Position numbers and translations under genes: made by a program. 64,000 bases of DNA from contig CBDAPZ010000001.1 in the NCBI GenBank assembly GCA_965198855.1, positions 1,674,001 to 1,738,000 on the forward strand. Reading direction: 5' to 3'. This DNA is from BOG-908 sp965198855 (lineage in GTDB: Bacteria > Pseudomonadota > Alphaproteobacteria > Acetobacterales > Acetobacteraceae). This document shows positions 32,842 to 43,100 of this stretch, in pieces; position 1 is the first letter of the stretch, and each line of letters starts with the position of its first letter. The notes under the pieces were generated by a model. It saw only the letters and a list, made by a program, of their open reading frames with translations, did no database searches and had not been told where the DNA came from.

Positions 32842-34095
32842 ATGCGCTATGTTGTGGTGGACAACGCAACGTTCGAAGCCGTGCCCGAAGGAATGCCGAT
32901 GGGGTCGATGGTTACGCTACGCTTTGGGCGTCTCGAAGTGGATTGGGGGAAGAACTCCTTCTTTCGCAACCACTCGCCGCTGTTCGACAGGGCCGACCTC
33001 TCCGAAGCCGAATATTTCTATGCCTATGACGAAGTCATCGTGCAGCCAGCCTATGTCCGGAAACTCCGCCGTGTCATTCCGCGCCTCGAACTGCTCGGGT
33101 TCAGCCTTGACGGCTGCCGAACGATTTATGCCGAGGCGCTGCGGGATGTGCCGAATTATTACCCCGAGGTGAACATCAGCTTCGACGTGTTCCGCCAGGC
33201 GCTTTCCGCCATCGACGTCGATTGCGTGTGCAATGACGAATATGACGGCGACTTCGAACTCGGCGAGTTTGCCGCGCACGTTCTGAGCGACCCTGAATTC
33301 AAACGCGTCCTGGCTGCGCATTCCTGCGCCGCGACCCGGGATGACGGCACCTTCTTCGAGAACCTCGATGCTTACGTTATTCTCCGGCTGCTTGCTGAAA
33401 ATCCCGCCAATCTGGACCGCGATCTGGTTTGGGGCATTCATGACGTCGTCGAGGGCGGATATGTCGAAAACGGCGAGGTGTTCGAGCCTCTCGCCGATGA
33501 AAGCAAGTTCCTGATCGTCACCGAAGGCTCATCGGACTCCAGCATTCTGAAAACCGCACTGCCCTTGGTTGCGCCGGACGTCGCGGACTTTTTCGACTTC
33601 GTCGATATGAAGGACAATTACCCCTTCGCCGGCACCGGCAACCTGGTGAATTTCTGCAAAGGCTTGGCCGCCATCAATGTGCGGAACAAGATCGTCGTGA
33701 TCCTGGATAACGACACAGCGGGGAAGGAGGCCCTCCAGGGCCTGCAAACCCTCAAACTGCCACGCAATATGCGGACGGTATCGCTGCCCTATCTCGATGA
33801 ATTCAGCCGCTTTCCGACGCTCGGTCCATCGGGAGAAGCCAACGAGGACGTTAACGGGCGCGCCGTCGCCATTGAATGTTTCCTCGATCTTGCTTTCGGC
33901 CCGCGGGAAGTGCGGGCGATCCGCTGGACCGGCTTCAACAAACACCTGCAGGCCTATCAAGGCGAGCTCATTGCCAAGCAGCGCTACGTCGACGCCTTTT
34001 TTGTACACATTGCAAAGGGCAATTATGATCTGACGAAGCTGCATCTGCTGTGGACGCACATCCTCCGGGCCTGCGCGGCGGAGGCGATCCCGTGA
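32842..34095 (+). CDS. Toprim protein, HEPN/Toprim-associated type
   Basis: 417 residues. The N-terminal ~100 residues (RYVVVDNATFEAVPEGMP.. YDEVIVQPAYVRKL) fit the HEPN/Toprim-associated N-terminal domain. A Toprim domain follows: FLIVTEGSSDSSIL with E228, then VVILDNDTAG with D289 and D291, the metal-binding acidics used by OLD-like nucleases and primases. The downstream HEPN gene starts inside its stop (GTGA). The family is predicted to take part in defence or toxin-antitoxin conflict; activity is not shown by sequence alone. Confidence 0.85.
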   Translation: MRYVVVDNATFEAVPEGMPMGSMVTLRFGRLEVDWGKNSFFRNHSPLFDRADLSEAEYFYAYDEVIVQPAYVRKLRRVIPRLELLGFSLDGCRTIYAEALRDVPNYYPEVNISFDVFRQALSAIDVDCVCNDEYDGDFELGEFAAHVLSDPEFKRVLAAHSCAATRDDGTFFENLDAYVILRLLAENPANLDRDLVWGIHDVVEGGYVENGEVFEPLADESKFLIVTEGSSDSSILKTALPLVAPDVADFFDFVDMKDNYPFAGTGNLVNFCKGLAAINVRNKIVVILDNDTAGKEALQGLQTLKLPRNMRTVSLPYLDEFSRFPTLGPSGEANEDVNGRAVAIECFLDLAFGPREVRAIRWTGFNKHLQAYQGELIAKQRYVDAFFVHIAKGNYDLTKLHLLWTHILRACAAEAIP

Positions 34096-35177
34096 ACCTT
34101 ACCCCACCCACGCCCGAAGAAGTGGCCCAGGCTCTTGCGTTGCTGCAGCCTGAAACATTGCTCATGGTCCGAAAGGACCTGGCGGAACTCGATGCGGAAC
34201 TCAAGACCGAGCTTCATGAGCGGCTGCGTCACACACTCTTTCCCGGCGAATGGGCCAGCCGTCTGCAATCGGTATTGCTGCTGCTGCACGAAGCGCACGC
34301 TGTCGATTCTGCGCGGTTCGTCGCCCAGGTATTCCTGCCTTGGGTCAAGTTGCGGCGTAGCTTGCAGCCCAACTGGCAGCGCGTCGGGCGGGAGATGGCG
34401 CGCATCGGCGACACCGAAGAAGGCAGCACGGAAGAGACGGAACATCAGATCGGCCTGTATCGCCTGATTGTCAGTGATCTATTCGATCCCTACCTCACGC
34501 TCCTGGTCGCATGCTGTGAATTCATTGCCGGCACATTCGCCGACATTGACGCTGCGAACTTCAAGCTGGGCGAGTTCAACAAGGTCGAGTTCATCGAGGC
34601 CCATTTGCGCAGGCGCGGTGATACCTGTCCGATGTTCAAAGGCTACGACGCAAAGGTGCGGAACGCGATTTCGCACGGTGGATCTCACGGCTATGAGATC
34701 GAGGGGCGGACGGTCTTGTTCCGCAACATCAATCGCGGGCCGCAGCCGAAGGTTTCAACCGTGCGATGGAGCGTCGACGAGCTCGGCTGGAACGGTATCC
34801 TGGTTGCGGAACTCGTTTCCTGCCTGGATGCCGCAACCGAGCTCTTCGGCCTTGATTGCGTGCAAGCGGACGACGGTGATTTTGCGCGCCTGCTCCAGGT
34901 GGTCGACGCGGCGTTCACGCCTGCACAGCGGACGGAGCTTCGTGCCAAGCTGAACGAAAACCTGGAGCGCATCTGGCAGGACCCGACGCTCGACGAAAAA
35001 AGGCGGGGGGAGGTCCTGACGGAGATCCTCACCGAGCAGTTCCGGCTGCGGGACATGGCGCTGCGCTGCATTGATCTCAGCTTGGGCGGCGGGTCTGTTC
35101 TAATCGCCGTCCCGCCCGAGGGCGCACTGGAACACGACCAGGCAGTCTGCACGCGTCTCCTCATGATGACGCGTTAA
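34092..35177 (+). CDS. HEPN-domain protein coupled to Toprim
   Basis: 361 residues from GTG 34092, overlapping the Toprim stop by 4 nt. The C-terminal side of the central helical region carries RNAISH (R190 and H195), the RX4H catalytic motif of HEPN RNases, in the usual KxRNxxxHG context, preceded by a helical HEPN-like bundle (DPYLTLLVACCEFIAGTF). The last 100 residues are acidic and helical with no known domain. Expected to be an RNase toxin held in check by, or acting together with, the Toprim partner. Confidence 0.82.
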   Translation: MNLTPPTPEEVAQALALLQPETLLMVRKDLAELDAELKTELHERLRHTLFPGEWASRLQSVLLLLHEAHAVDSARFVAQVFLPWVKLRRSLQPNWQRVGREMARIGDTEEGSTEETEHQIGLYRLIVSDLFDPYLTLLVACCEFIAGTFADIDAANFKLGEFNKVEFIEAHLRRRGDTCPMFKGYDAKVRNAISHGGSHGYEIEGRTVLFRNINRGPQPKVSTVRWSVDELGWNGILVAELVSCLDAATELFGLDCVQADDGDFARLLQVVDAAFTPAQRTELRAKLNENLERIWQDPTLDEKRRGEVLTEILTEQFRLRDMALRCIDLSLGGGSVLIAVPPEGALEHDQAVCTRLLMMTR

Positions 35178-35183
35178 CTCATC

Positions 35184-35486
35184 GTGGCGCGGACGGTTTT
35201 TGGTCCAGCCGGGACGCGCATCGCGGTGGTCGAGACAGACCACGAGGTGGAGCAGGCACGGCTGATGGCGACGATCCCAGGTCTGTTGCTTGATGCGTAT
35301 AGCGCGGAGAAGGCTGGCCTGATCGATCTGCTGCGGGAAGGGCAGTTCAATCTCGGGCATGATCGGCTTGAAGTTGTGATCGACGACAAGGCGCTCGCCG
35401 AATTTGAAGACCAGTCCCTCGGGCGCCGCTTTCCCCGCAAGGACCGAGCAGCTGCCGTAACGCCGCCTATATCGTCTGCCCGCTAG
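35184..35486 (+). CDS. Hypothetical 100-residue protein after the HEPN gene
   Basis: GTG start 6 nt after the HEPN stop, without a clear ribosome-binding site. Sequence looks protein-like (AVVETDHEVEQARLMATIPGLLLDAY, EVVIDDKALAEFEDQ) but no domain is recognised. Could be a third cassette gene or the fragment of one. 35487-35608 shows nothing further. Confidence 0.4.
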   Translation: MARTVFGPAGTRIAVVETDHEVEQARLMATIPGLLLDAYSAEKAGLIDLLREGQFNLGHDRLEVVIDDKALAEFEDQSLGRRFPRKDRAAAVTPPISSAR

Positions 35487-35608
35487 ATGACGGATTCCGC
35501 CACGCTGAATGTCTGCTTCTTGCATGATTCTATTGGGCAGCCAGCGTCCGACTTGGGTCGGAAGCGGCGGCCTGGCTCAGCTGAAATGCATTTTCGGCTC
35601 CGCTGCTA

Positions 35609-35722
35609 CCGGACTCCCGAGCCGCTCGGGCAGCCTATGGCCGCCGGAGAGATGTCTGGCTTCGCGCAGCCAGGTCCAGGCAGCGCACAGGCGAGCGCCG
35701 CCCAGAGGAGGGGGTGTTTCAT
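35609..35722 (-). CDS. Possible tiny lipoprotein
   Basis: 37 codons at the 3' end of the virion operon, 20 nt after the tail-spike stop. MKHPLLWAALACALPGPGC reads as a short lipoprotein signal with a candidate lipobox cysteine at residue 19, followed by a small Pro/Gly/Ser-rich tail. Spanin Rz1-like proteins look like this, but no Rz partner is visible and no strong ribosome-binding site is present. Confidence 0.3.
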
Positions 35723-35742
35723 GATGGGGTCTTCGGGGTTCG

Positions 35743-38700
35743 TCAGTTGACCGACACGTAGTTATTGCCGTCGCCAGGGGTCCATATTTTTAGCGAGGTG
35801 ACGGCGTTTGCAGCGGCGCTAATGCCGGGTGCATTGTTGTCGTTGCTCGAAGGAAGCGTCACAGGATACCCTGTCGATCCCTGGATAATGAGCAAATCTA
35901 GCGTTACGGTGACCGCGCTGGTGTTTCCATTCGGGTTCGATACCCTGATGGCGCATGCGGCCTGAGGCACCACCTTCACAGTCGCCTTATCAAACGGCAG
36001 GGTCGGATAAGGCAAAGTAAGCGTGCCGGAGCATGGCTTTGTCGTCGTGTTGTTCGTGATCGGCGGCGGCTTCTGAGACGCCCAATTTTGCCGGTCCCAG
36101 ACATAGTGGAGAAAATCCCCGGTATTGTTAAGAACTGTTTGCCCAGTGCCGGCGACGCCATTCACCCATGTGCTGGGGTTTGCGACCGCGAACTGAAACA
36201 CGTCGGTAACAGTTATGTCCTGACCAATTCGAGGCGCAAGCGGCCCGCATATATTGCGCGAGACACTCAAGCTTCCCGCCGGCACGTATATGATGTTGTC
36301 ATAATTATCAGAGATAAACGAGCATCCAGTGCTCGGCGGGGGCGTGTAGGCATACACGGTCGGGGCATTGACGGTAACGACGGTCTTGAACGGCTGGGCG
36401 ATGTAGAAGTCAAGGATATCCCCAACCTTGTCCACGTTGCCCGCGATGATCGGGCCTGCCGTGGCGCATTGTGTGATGCCGTCAGCCAGTTTCCCCAAGG
36501 TGACCAAGCCCGTCGTCGCACTGACCGTGACGGAGCAGTTGTCAGGAATGCTGTTTGAGTCGGCCATCGAGATGTCTTTGACGTATTGAGCGACGCCCGT
36601 GTTCACGATGCCGGAGGGAATGAAGTATGGTTCAAGATAGAACGATGTCGAGCCGGCCGGAATGGTGCACGTCACAGCATTGCTGCACCACGCCGTTTCC
36701 CACTCGTTGCTCTCATCGAATACCTGAGTTTGCATCGCGATCGGATCGCCAGTCCCGACCGTCGCGCTTCCTGAGATCGGACCCGTCAGTGGCTGCATCA
36801 AATGCAGCGTGATCCCGCCTGCAAGCGTGCCTGTGACGTAATCAATCTCATCGCCATAAGGGACCGAGCCGTAGAGCGCGGTGTCGAAAACCCACATCGG
36901 GAAATGCGGCGCCCAGCCCGGCGGCCCAGGAATCGGCTGCAGGGTGATGGTAGTATCGCCCGCGACTTGATTAGCTGCGGCGACGCCCATCCGGACATCG
37001 TTGACCACATCGCTGGTGTCCGTGGCGTTGGCCATGCCGATGCCGAACTGGTAGCCTTCGGACACGGGCGAGATCGCGCCAGCACCGACGGTAACATGGT
37101 CAAAATTGTCGTTGTTGTCGTTGGATCTGGCAATGATCGCTTGCTCGGCCGCGCCCGGAAAGCCCTGCATGAAGAAGTGGCTAACGGTATTATTGTTGCC
37201 GGACTTGTTCGTGCCATTGGTGCTTTGCACGGCCGCGTTGTTGATCAGGTCCATGCCGACTTGATACGAGCGCGCGTTCGGCGGGCTCGACGCGCCATTG
37301 CCGCCAGCGCCGGCATAATACTTGAGGCCGATCGCATTTAGCTGGCTGACGCTCTCGCCGTGAAAGAACGTTCCGCTGATTTGAACCTGCGTCGGGCCGG
37401 TCAGATCAACCGAGATCGTCGTGCCGCCGACGCTGTTATACATATCGATGTAGTCTTGCGTGTTACCGCAACTATTATTTCCAGCAACGAGACCCTGGAT
37501 AGCGGGATTGACGTGGGCATGCGTCCCGATGCAGCCGCTCGCCCAGTAGTCGATCTTGTTGTTCGTGATGTAGTAGCCGAAGCTTGGACCTTCGCCGTCG
37601 ATCGCGAAGGACTGGATCTGCAAGTCATCCCCGGAGGCTACCGCCAAAGTGCCGGCACAGGCCGCGGAAACCGTCAGTGCAACACCTATGATATTGCCAT
37701 TCCCGCTCGGGTCGGTGACGACGTTCATGTCCGCGATGCCGCAACCGGTCACGATGGCCATGCCATTGGTCAAGTCGTTGAGCGTTTCACCCACTGCGGT
37801 ATAGGGGGGCAGGTAGGGCACGGTGACGGTTGTCGAGGTCGCTGAAGAAACTGCAATGTCGCCTTCGCCACCCAGATAATTTCCTCGCAGCGTGTTTCCG
37901 TCGATAAGCGGGCTGCTGCAGCCCTTGCACTCGACGGCAACCGCGAAGCCGTTTGGTTGCGCAGGCACACCATAGCCGACCGCTTCGACATTGCGGACGA
38001 CGAGCGATGGATGGACCGATGAGATATTCACGTCGGCGAATCGGCCGCCGAGCCCATTCTGCGAGACACCGAAATTTTGTAGCGTCAACGAGCCGCTTTT
38101 CGTGCCGTCCGTGTTCGGGGCCTGAGCGATGCCATAACTCAGGAAGTTCGTCGGGATCGGCTGCACACTGATCACATCATTCGTGGCAACATTCACATTG
38201 CCAGTGACGGTCAGGACGTTTCCCGAGTAAGATACCACCTTGACGCCTGACACGACGCCGTAACCATTCGTCTTATCGTAGACGAGCCAGCCAGCAATGT
38301 TTCCGGTCGGGGCAGGTGTCAGCGTTATCTGCCGTGTCGTGGAAGCGGCCGAGACAGTGTAGTTCACGGGCGCGGTACCGTGGCACATCTGGGAGGCAAG
38401 CTGCTCATCGCCGCCGATGATCAGGGTGACGTTGTTGTTGACCTTGAGTGCGTCGTTGCCAAGGTTTGCGCATTGGCCGGTCGCCGGGAGGCGGATGTAA
38501 AACCCGGTGTGGCTGCCATAGGGCGATACCGCAGCGTGAGCAAAAGCCCAATCCGCCTCAGTCTGAAGCGCGCAGTAATTCACCTGCGACTGCATGCTCG
38601 ATGCTTCCGGGCACATCGGAACACCGAACATTGTCGGCAAATTGGCGACCGAGCTTACGCCGGGATAGGCCTGCGCGAGCGTATAGGATGGATTGTCGCC

Positions 38701-39033
38701 GCGAAAGCCAAACAACTGCGCATAGAGCATGTAGCAACCAAGCTGGCCGGAGGTCTGCGGGGTGCTCGGGCTCGCTGAGGTTTGGCAGGCGGTTGTTGTT
38801 GCGGGGAGAGACGTAGGCGGAGCAGTGAATGCGGGCGCGATGGGGTTCGCGCTGATGTCACTGCTGGGCGAAAGCCAATTCGCCGGGTTCGTCGCCTGAA
38901 AGTTGGCAATGGCTGTCGACACATCGCTCATCTTTGCCGGCTGGTTTGCCCGCGTGGCCGGTGACGGAGCTAATTCTTGCGCATGCGCCAATGCAACCCA
39001 GAATAGTATGGGCAGGAAATACTTTATTTTCAT
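35743..39033 (-). CDS. Tail-spike / pectate-lyase-like protein with signal peptide
   Basis: 1096 residues from ATG 39033, whose ATGA overlaps the stop of the fibre gene upstream, so the genes are coupled. The first 18 residues (KIKYFLPILFWVALAHA) form a clean Sec signal peptide with AHA cleavage. The centre (LTLQNFGVSQNGLGG, VVRNVEAVGYG, LIDGNTLRGNYLGGEG) has the strand-turn rhythm of a right-handed beta-helix, as in phage tail spikes and polysaccharide lyases. The C-terminal 70 residues look like a trimerisation or tip module. An exported depolymerase is one reading, a virion spike the other. Catalytic residues cannot be picked out. Confidence 0.75.
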   Translation of the reverse strand: MKIKYFLPILFWVALAHAQELAPSPATRANQPAKMSDVSTAIANFQATNPANWLSPSSDISANPIAPAFTAPPTSLPATTTACQTSASPSTPQTSGQLGCYMLYAQLFGFRGDNPSYTLAQAYPGVSSVANLPTMFGVPMCPEASSMQSQVNYCALQTEADWAFAHAAVSPYGSHTGFYIRLPATGQCANLGNDALKVNNNVTLIIGGDEQLASQMCHGTAPVNYTVSAASTTRQITLTPAPTGNIAGWLVYDKTNGYGVVSGVKVVSYSGNVLTVTGNVNVATNDVISVQPIPTNFLSYGIAQAPNTDGTKSGSLTLQNFGVSQNGLGGRFADVNISSVHPSLVVRNVEAVGYGVPAQPNGFAVAVECKGCSSPLIDGNTLRGNYLGGEGDIAVSSATSTTVTVPYLPPYTAVGETLNDLTNGMAIVTGCGIADMNVVTDPSGNGNIIGVALTVSAACAGTLAVASGDDLQIQSFAIDGEGPSFGYYITNNKIDYWASGCIGTHAHVNPAIQGLVAGNNSCGNTQDYIDMYNSVGGTTISVDLTGPTQVQISGTFFHGESVSQLNAIGLKYYAGAGGNGASSPPNARSYQVGMDLINNAAVQSTNGTNKSGNNNTVSHFFMQGFPGAAEQAIIARSNDNNDNFDHVTVGAGAISPVSEGYQFGIGMANATDTSDVVNDVRMGVAAANQVAGDTTITLQPIPGPPGWAPHFPMWVFDTALYGSVPYGDEIDYVTGTLAGGITLHLMQPLTGPISGSATVGTGDPIAMQTQVFDESNEWETAWCSNAVTCTIPAGSTSFYLEPYFIPSGIVNTGVAQYVKDISMADSNSIPDNCSVTVSATTGLVTLGKLADGITQCATAGPIIAGNVDKVGDILDFYIAQPFKTVVTVNAPTVYAYTPPPSTGCSFISDNYDNIIYVPAGSLSVSRNICGPLAPRIGQDITVTDVFQFAVANPSTWVNGVAGTGQTVLNNTGDFLHYVWDRQNWASQKPPPITNNTTTKPCSGTLTLPYPTLPFDKATVKVVPQAACAIRVSNPNGNTSAVTVTLDLLIIQGSTGYPVTLPSSNDNNAPGISAAANAVTSLKIWTPGDGNNYVSVN

Positions 39034-39941
39034 ATCTGGGAATTTCCAGTGCATAGAAAGTCACCGTCACTACAAAGTCCCATATTAGGACCGGCAAAGC
39101 TGCTGGCTTCGGGAATCGCGCCTGCGGTGATTTGCGCGTTTAGGGCAGCGGTGATCATGGCCGGATTGGCAGCAATAGCTGCACCAACTATTCCAGAACC
39201 TGCACTGAATTGTTCAGCTACAAGAGTTGCTATGGTGCTGATGACACCCTGAGATGTCAGTATCTGTATGATTTGGAATTCCGTGTAAGGCACAACAAGG
39301 TTTTGAAATTGTGACGTGATCGACTGTTGGAAATCATGCAGGTTGCCTGCAACAGCGGCGATAGACCCGATGGTGGAATCGGCGCCGGTGCTCAGGTCCG
39401 CTATGGTCTCCGCCAGCGCCGCGATCGACCCGGCCAAGCTCGTATCTTCGGCCGTGCGAGAGGCGGCCTCTGCGGCGATGCCCTGCCCGAGCGCCGTGAT
39501 CTGCCCGGCCGTGGCCGGATCCAACACAGACGCGATGACAGCGGTGTTGCCATAGCGATCCTTCGTCGCAGATATGCTCGAAACCACAATCCAGCAGGTG
39601 AGCTGCAGGGTGCGCCTGGCCGTCACAATGTTGAAGGTCACTGCGCAATCGGTGACGCTGACACCGCCCGACAGGAGCACCGTGAGGATGTTGTTCGGCA
39701 GAAGGGCTTGGGCCACCGCTACGAGGGGCGAGAGGTAGCTGCCGGCGGCGCTCACCATGGCCGTGAAGCTGGTGACCGTCTCCCCCGCGTCTTCAGCCCA
39801 GGCGGTGACGTCTAGGCTGTAGTCTTGCACCGTGCCGGGGCTCTTCGGCATCCGGCGGCCTTGCCAGTTTCCCGGTGGATCGGGCACCGCGAGGACGATC
39901 GTGCGAGATACCGAGACCGTCGGTGCGTTGGTGCCGCTCAT
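39030..39941 (-). CDS. Phage tail fibre-like protein
   Basis: 303 residues. The N-terminal 140 residues look like Ig/FN3-type beta domains (GTVQDYSLDVTAWAEDAGET). The C-terminal half is Ala/Ser/Thr-rich and heptad-like (LAGSIAALAETIADLSTGADS, NLHDFQQSITSQFQNL), suggesting a trimeric fibre stalk. Translationally coupled to the spike gene by ATGA overlap at 39030-39033. It follows the tape-measure gene in the order found in tail operons. Confidence 0.7.
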   Translation of the reverse strand: MSGTNAPTVSVSRTIVLAVPDPPGNWQGRRMPKSPGTVQDYSLDVTAWAEDAGETVTSFTAMVSAAGSYLSPLVAVAQALLPNNILTVLLSGGVSVTDCAVTFNIVTARRTLQLTCWIVVSSISATKDRYGNTAVIASVLDPATAGQITALGQGIAAEAASRTAEDTSLAGSIAALAETIADLSTGADSTIGSIAAVAGNLHDFQQSITSQFQNLVVPYTEFQIIQILTSQGVISTIATLVAEQFSAGSGIVGAAIAANPAMITAALNAQITAGAIPEASSFAGPNMGLCSDGDFLCTGNSQI

Positions 39942-39956
39942 AGTGGCAGGGTGGCA

Positions 39957-40133
39957 TCACGACGTCTCCGCAATCAGGATGGTGGAATCGCCTTCGCTGG
40001 TCTCGACGCCACCATGCTTGTGGCTGTTGGAGTTCCTGCCGGATATTACAACGCTCTCATTGAACTAGTGTAATACAGGCCTTTCCTTGACTGTGACGAT
40101 GCCGGTGCGAGCCGCTTGCGTAGGTACAAGCAC
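39957..40133 (-). pseudogene. Small virion-operon gene split by an in-frame TAG
   Basis: From GTG 40133 the frame reads LVPTQAARTGIVTVKERPVLH, meets TAG at 40065-40067, and continues FNESVVISGRNSNSHKHGG.. DSTILIAETS to a TGA at 39957. Both halves look like one 58-residue protein filling the gap between tape measure and fibre genes. The start has no good ribosome-binding site, so the call is tentative. Confidence 0.35.
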
Positions 40134-40164
40134 AGTTGCTGCCGCGACGTGGGATCGTCGTTGA

Positions 40165-43100
40165 TCAATACCCGTGCGAGTAGTCAGGCATAGCCGGCGA
40201 TAGCGGATTTTTTGCGATGGATGGGTGCGCCGCCGGGCTGCGCGTGGGCGGTTGCCCGGTGCCATGCGGTGTTGCTTGGCCATCCCAGGCGGTACCAAAA
40301 TGCGCCATCTGCTCGGCATGAACGCGGCCTTTCGCATCCCGCAGGATGATGTGCAGGGGCTCGGGAGCTATCACCCTGATCTGGCCGCCAGCGGCATTGC
40401 CGGTGCCGCCGTAGGCCGATCCTGCGATGTCTGGGAACATCTCACGATGCCGAGCCTTCCATTGGCCCACGGTCATATTCCGATAGGTCGGGTTCGCCGC
40501 CAAACCGGCGCTGTTGAAGAACTGCGACATCGGCGTGTCATCGGAGGCGTGCATGATGCCCGGGCCGGACCCAAGGCCTGATGCCCAGGCCGCATAGACG
40601 TCCATGTCGGACGCATGCGACCCTAGCTTCTGGCGTATTTCATTGACCGCGAAGGCGGCGACTTTGCGCTGCAATTCCGTGTGCGACATATCCCGAAGAG
40701 CCTTTATTTGCTCATCGGACTTCCCTGCGATCGCTCCAGCGATGTCGGGGAACATATCGCGATGCCGAGCCTTCCATTGACCGCCAGCGGCATTGCCGGT
40801 GCCGCCATAGGCCGATCCAGCGATGTCGGGGAACATATCGCGATGGCTGGCCTTCCATTGGCCCACGGTCATATTCCGGTAGGTCGGATTCGCCGCCAAA
40901 CCGGCGCTGTTGAAGAAATGCGATAATGGCGTGTCATCGGAAGCGTGCATGATGCCAGGGCCAGACCCAAGGCCTGATGCCCAGGCCGCATAAACGTCCA
41001 TGTCGGACGCGTGCGACCCAAGCTTCTGACGTATTTCATTGACTCCGAAAGCGGCGACTTTGCGCTGCAATTCCGTGTGCGACATATCCCGAAGAGCCTT
41101 TATTTGCTCATCGGACTTCCCTGCGATCGCTCCAGCGACTTCAGGATCCGTGCGGGCAAGGCGCTTGATGTCGTCCAGCCACGTGCTTCCGATCAGCCCA
41201 TAGACATTCCCGTGCGCCGCAGGATTGGTCCCCAGGCCGCTTTCGGCCTGCCCGATGCGTGCCAGCAAGCTCGAGTAGCGGTCGACATGCTGCGCCAGAG
41301 CGCGCGGGCCGCCGCTGGTGGCGCTCGGGTCCGCAGAGTCCCGGTTTGCACCAGGGAAAAGCTCTGGCGACTGGATGCCGAACTTCACATGCCCATCGTC
41401 CATGTTGGCATCGTCAGGCTGCATCTGCTTTGCCGCCCACTCCGCGATCGGGCCGACTGCATCGGCCAATCCAGCCATCTTGTCCTTCAAGATGGATATG
41501 GCATCGACGAGAGGGTGCCCGAGCGTCGTCAGCGCGTCCGTCAGCTTCACGGTGGCCTCAGTCGCGCGCGTCTGATCGGTCTGCGGCATGCCAGTCTGAG
41601 CCAGCGTCGATATCAGCGCCGACCGCAGCGATGACTCATCGGTCGCAGAATTCAGTCCATCGGCATTGGCCTGGCTGATGCCCTTATTCTTGAGCAGGCG
41701 GCTGCGCATGCTCTGCAGCCCCGAGAAGCTGGTTTGCCCGCTCTGGATTCTGATGATGTCGTTCAGCGATGTCGGGTCGATGCCGTTGATGCCCCCATAG
41801 GGCTTCAGCGTGTCTTCAAGGGCGCCCAGATCGACATGGCTGTTCGGGAGAGCCATGAGGCTTTGAGCAACGCGGGGATTGAGGTTGAAGAACATTCCGG
41901 CGGCGATTGCCGCCCGGTTGCCGGTTTTATCCAGCGGGTCGTACTCCTTCTTCAACTCGCTCTCTGCAAGCTCGAAATTCGTTGGGCCGTTCTTGCCTAC
42001 CCGTGCGAAGGCACCGCCGGCGAGCTGCATCTGCACGGCATAGGGGTCCTTAATGCCAGCGCTCATCATCGCGCGCATCATCAGCACTTGGCCGGCCATA
42101 CCGCCGCCGCCGCCGTTCGTGATGGCATTGTTGACGGCATCAATCGTGTTGACGCCATTCGCGCCGGCGAACATCGGCGACCGGCTGGCATTCATGGCCG
42201 TGTAGAGGTCGACGAAGCCCCCGACGGCACCCGTCACGCCGTCGCGCGTCGCGTTGACCCTGGAGGCCGTCTCCGTTGCATGCAGGAGCGCGCCCATAAC
42301 CTCTTCGATGCGGCCGCCCATGCTGCCCCGCACCGCGGACTCGCCGATCATCTCGGCAAACTTGTCCGGCGACACGCCTAGGAAATTCGCCTGGCCGAAG
42401 CCGCGCGCAAAGCCGGCGGGATCCGCGCCGGCCGACTGCGCCTGGCCGACAGCGAGGCGCGCGCCGCGCATGGCGCTCGCCGCAGATATCCCGCCCGAGG
42501 CCGAGCCGAAGCTGTCCGCATATTGCTCGAAATCAATCCTCGATATCAGCAGTCCGCGGTGCAGATAGTCGGAGGTCTTGATCAGCTGATCGAATGAGGT
42601 GGCAAGGTCACCGGTGCGGCGAAGCAGCCTGTCCGTATTCTGGTTTTCAGACTCGCCAGCCTGGACGGCCGAGCTTGCCACGCCGACCACGGAACCAATA
42701 CCGGCTTGCGCGAGGAAGAAGCCCAGCCCGGTCATCAGGCCGGACTTCAGGGAGTCCATGATCTTTTTGCCGCCACCTTCCGGTTCGGGCGGCGGCGGAG
42801 GCGGAGGCGGCGGTGGATTGTCGTTTGGCGGCGGGGGCGGCAGAACGTTGTTCGGGTTCTTGGGATCAAACCGCGTGCCGCCGAGTGCCGCGTCTCCGTA
42901 GTTACGGACCCACTTTGCAGCGCCGTTTGCATCGCCTGGATACAGCGCGGCACCGGCCGCCTCCAGGGCACTCAGATCAGCGATGCTTGGGTTGCGCCCA
43001 AAGACCTTGCGCGCGCCGACACTGACATCCGAGCGACCCATCTGTGCGATGTTCGCCATATTGTTGACGATGCGCTCCAGGTCCGCCGCAAGCTCTTTGG

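Noticed and set aside
35487..35750. 87-codon plus-strand frame
   Set aside because: Antisense to the end of the spike gene; low-complexity Pro/Gly/Ala composition without homology.
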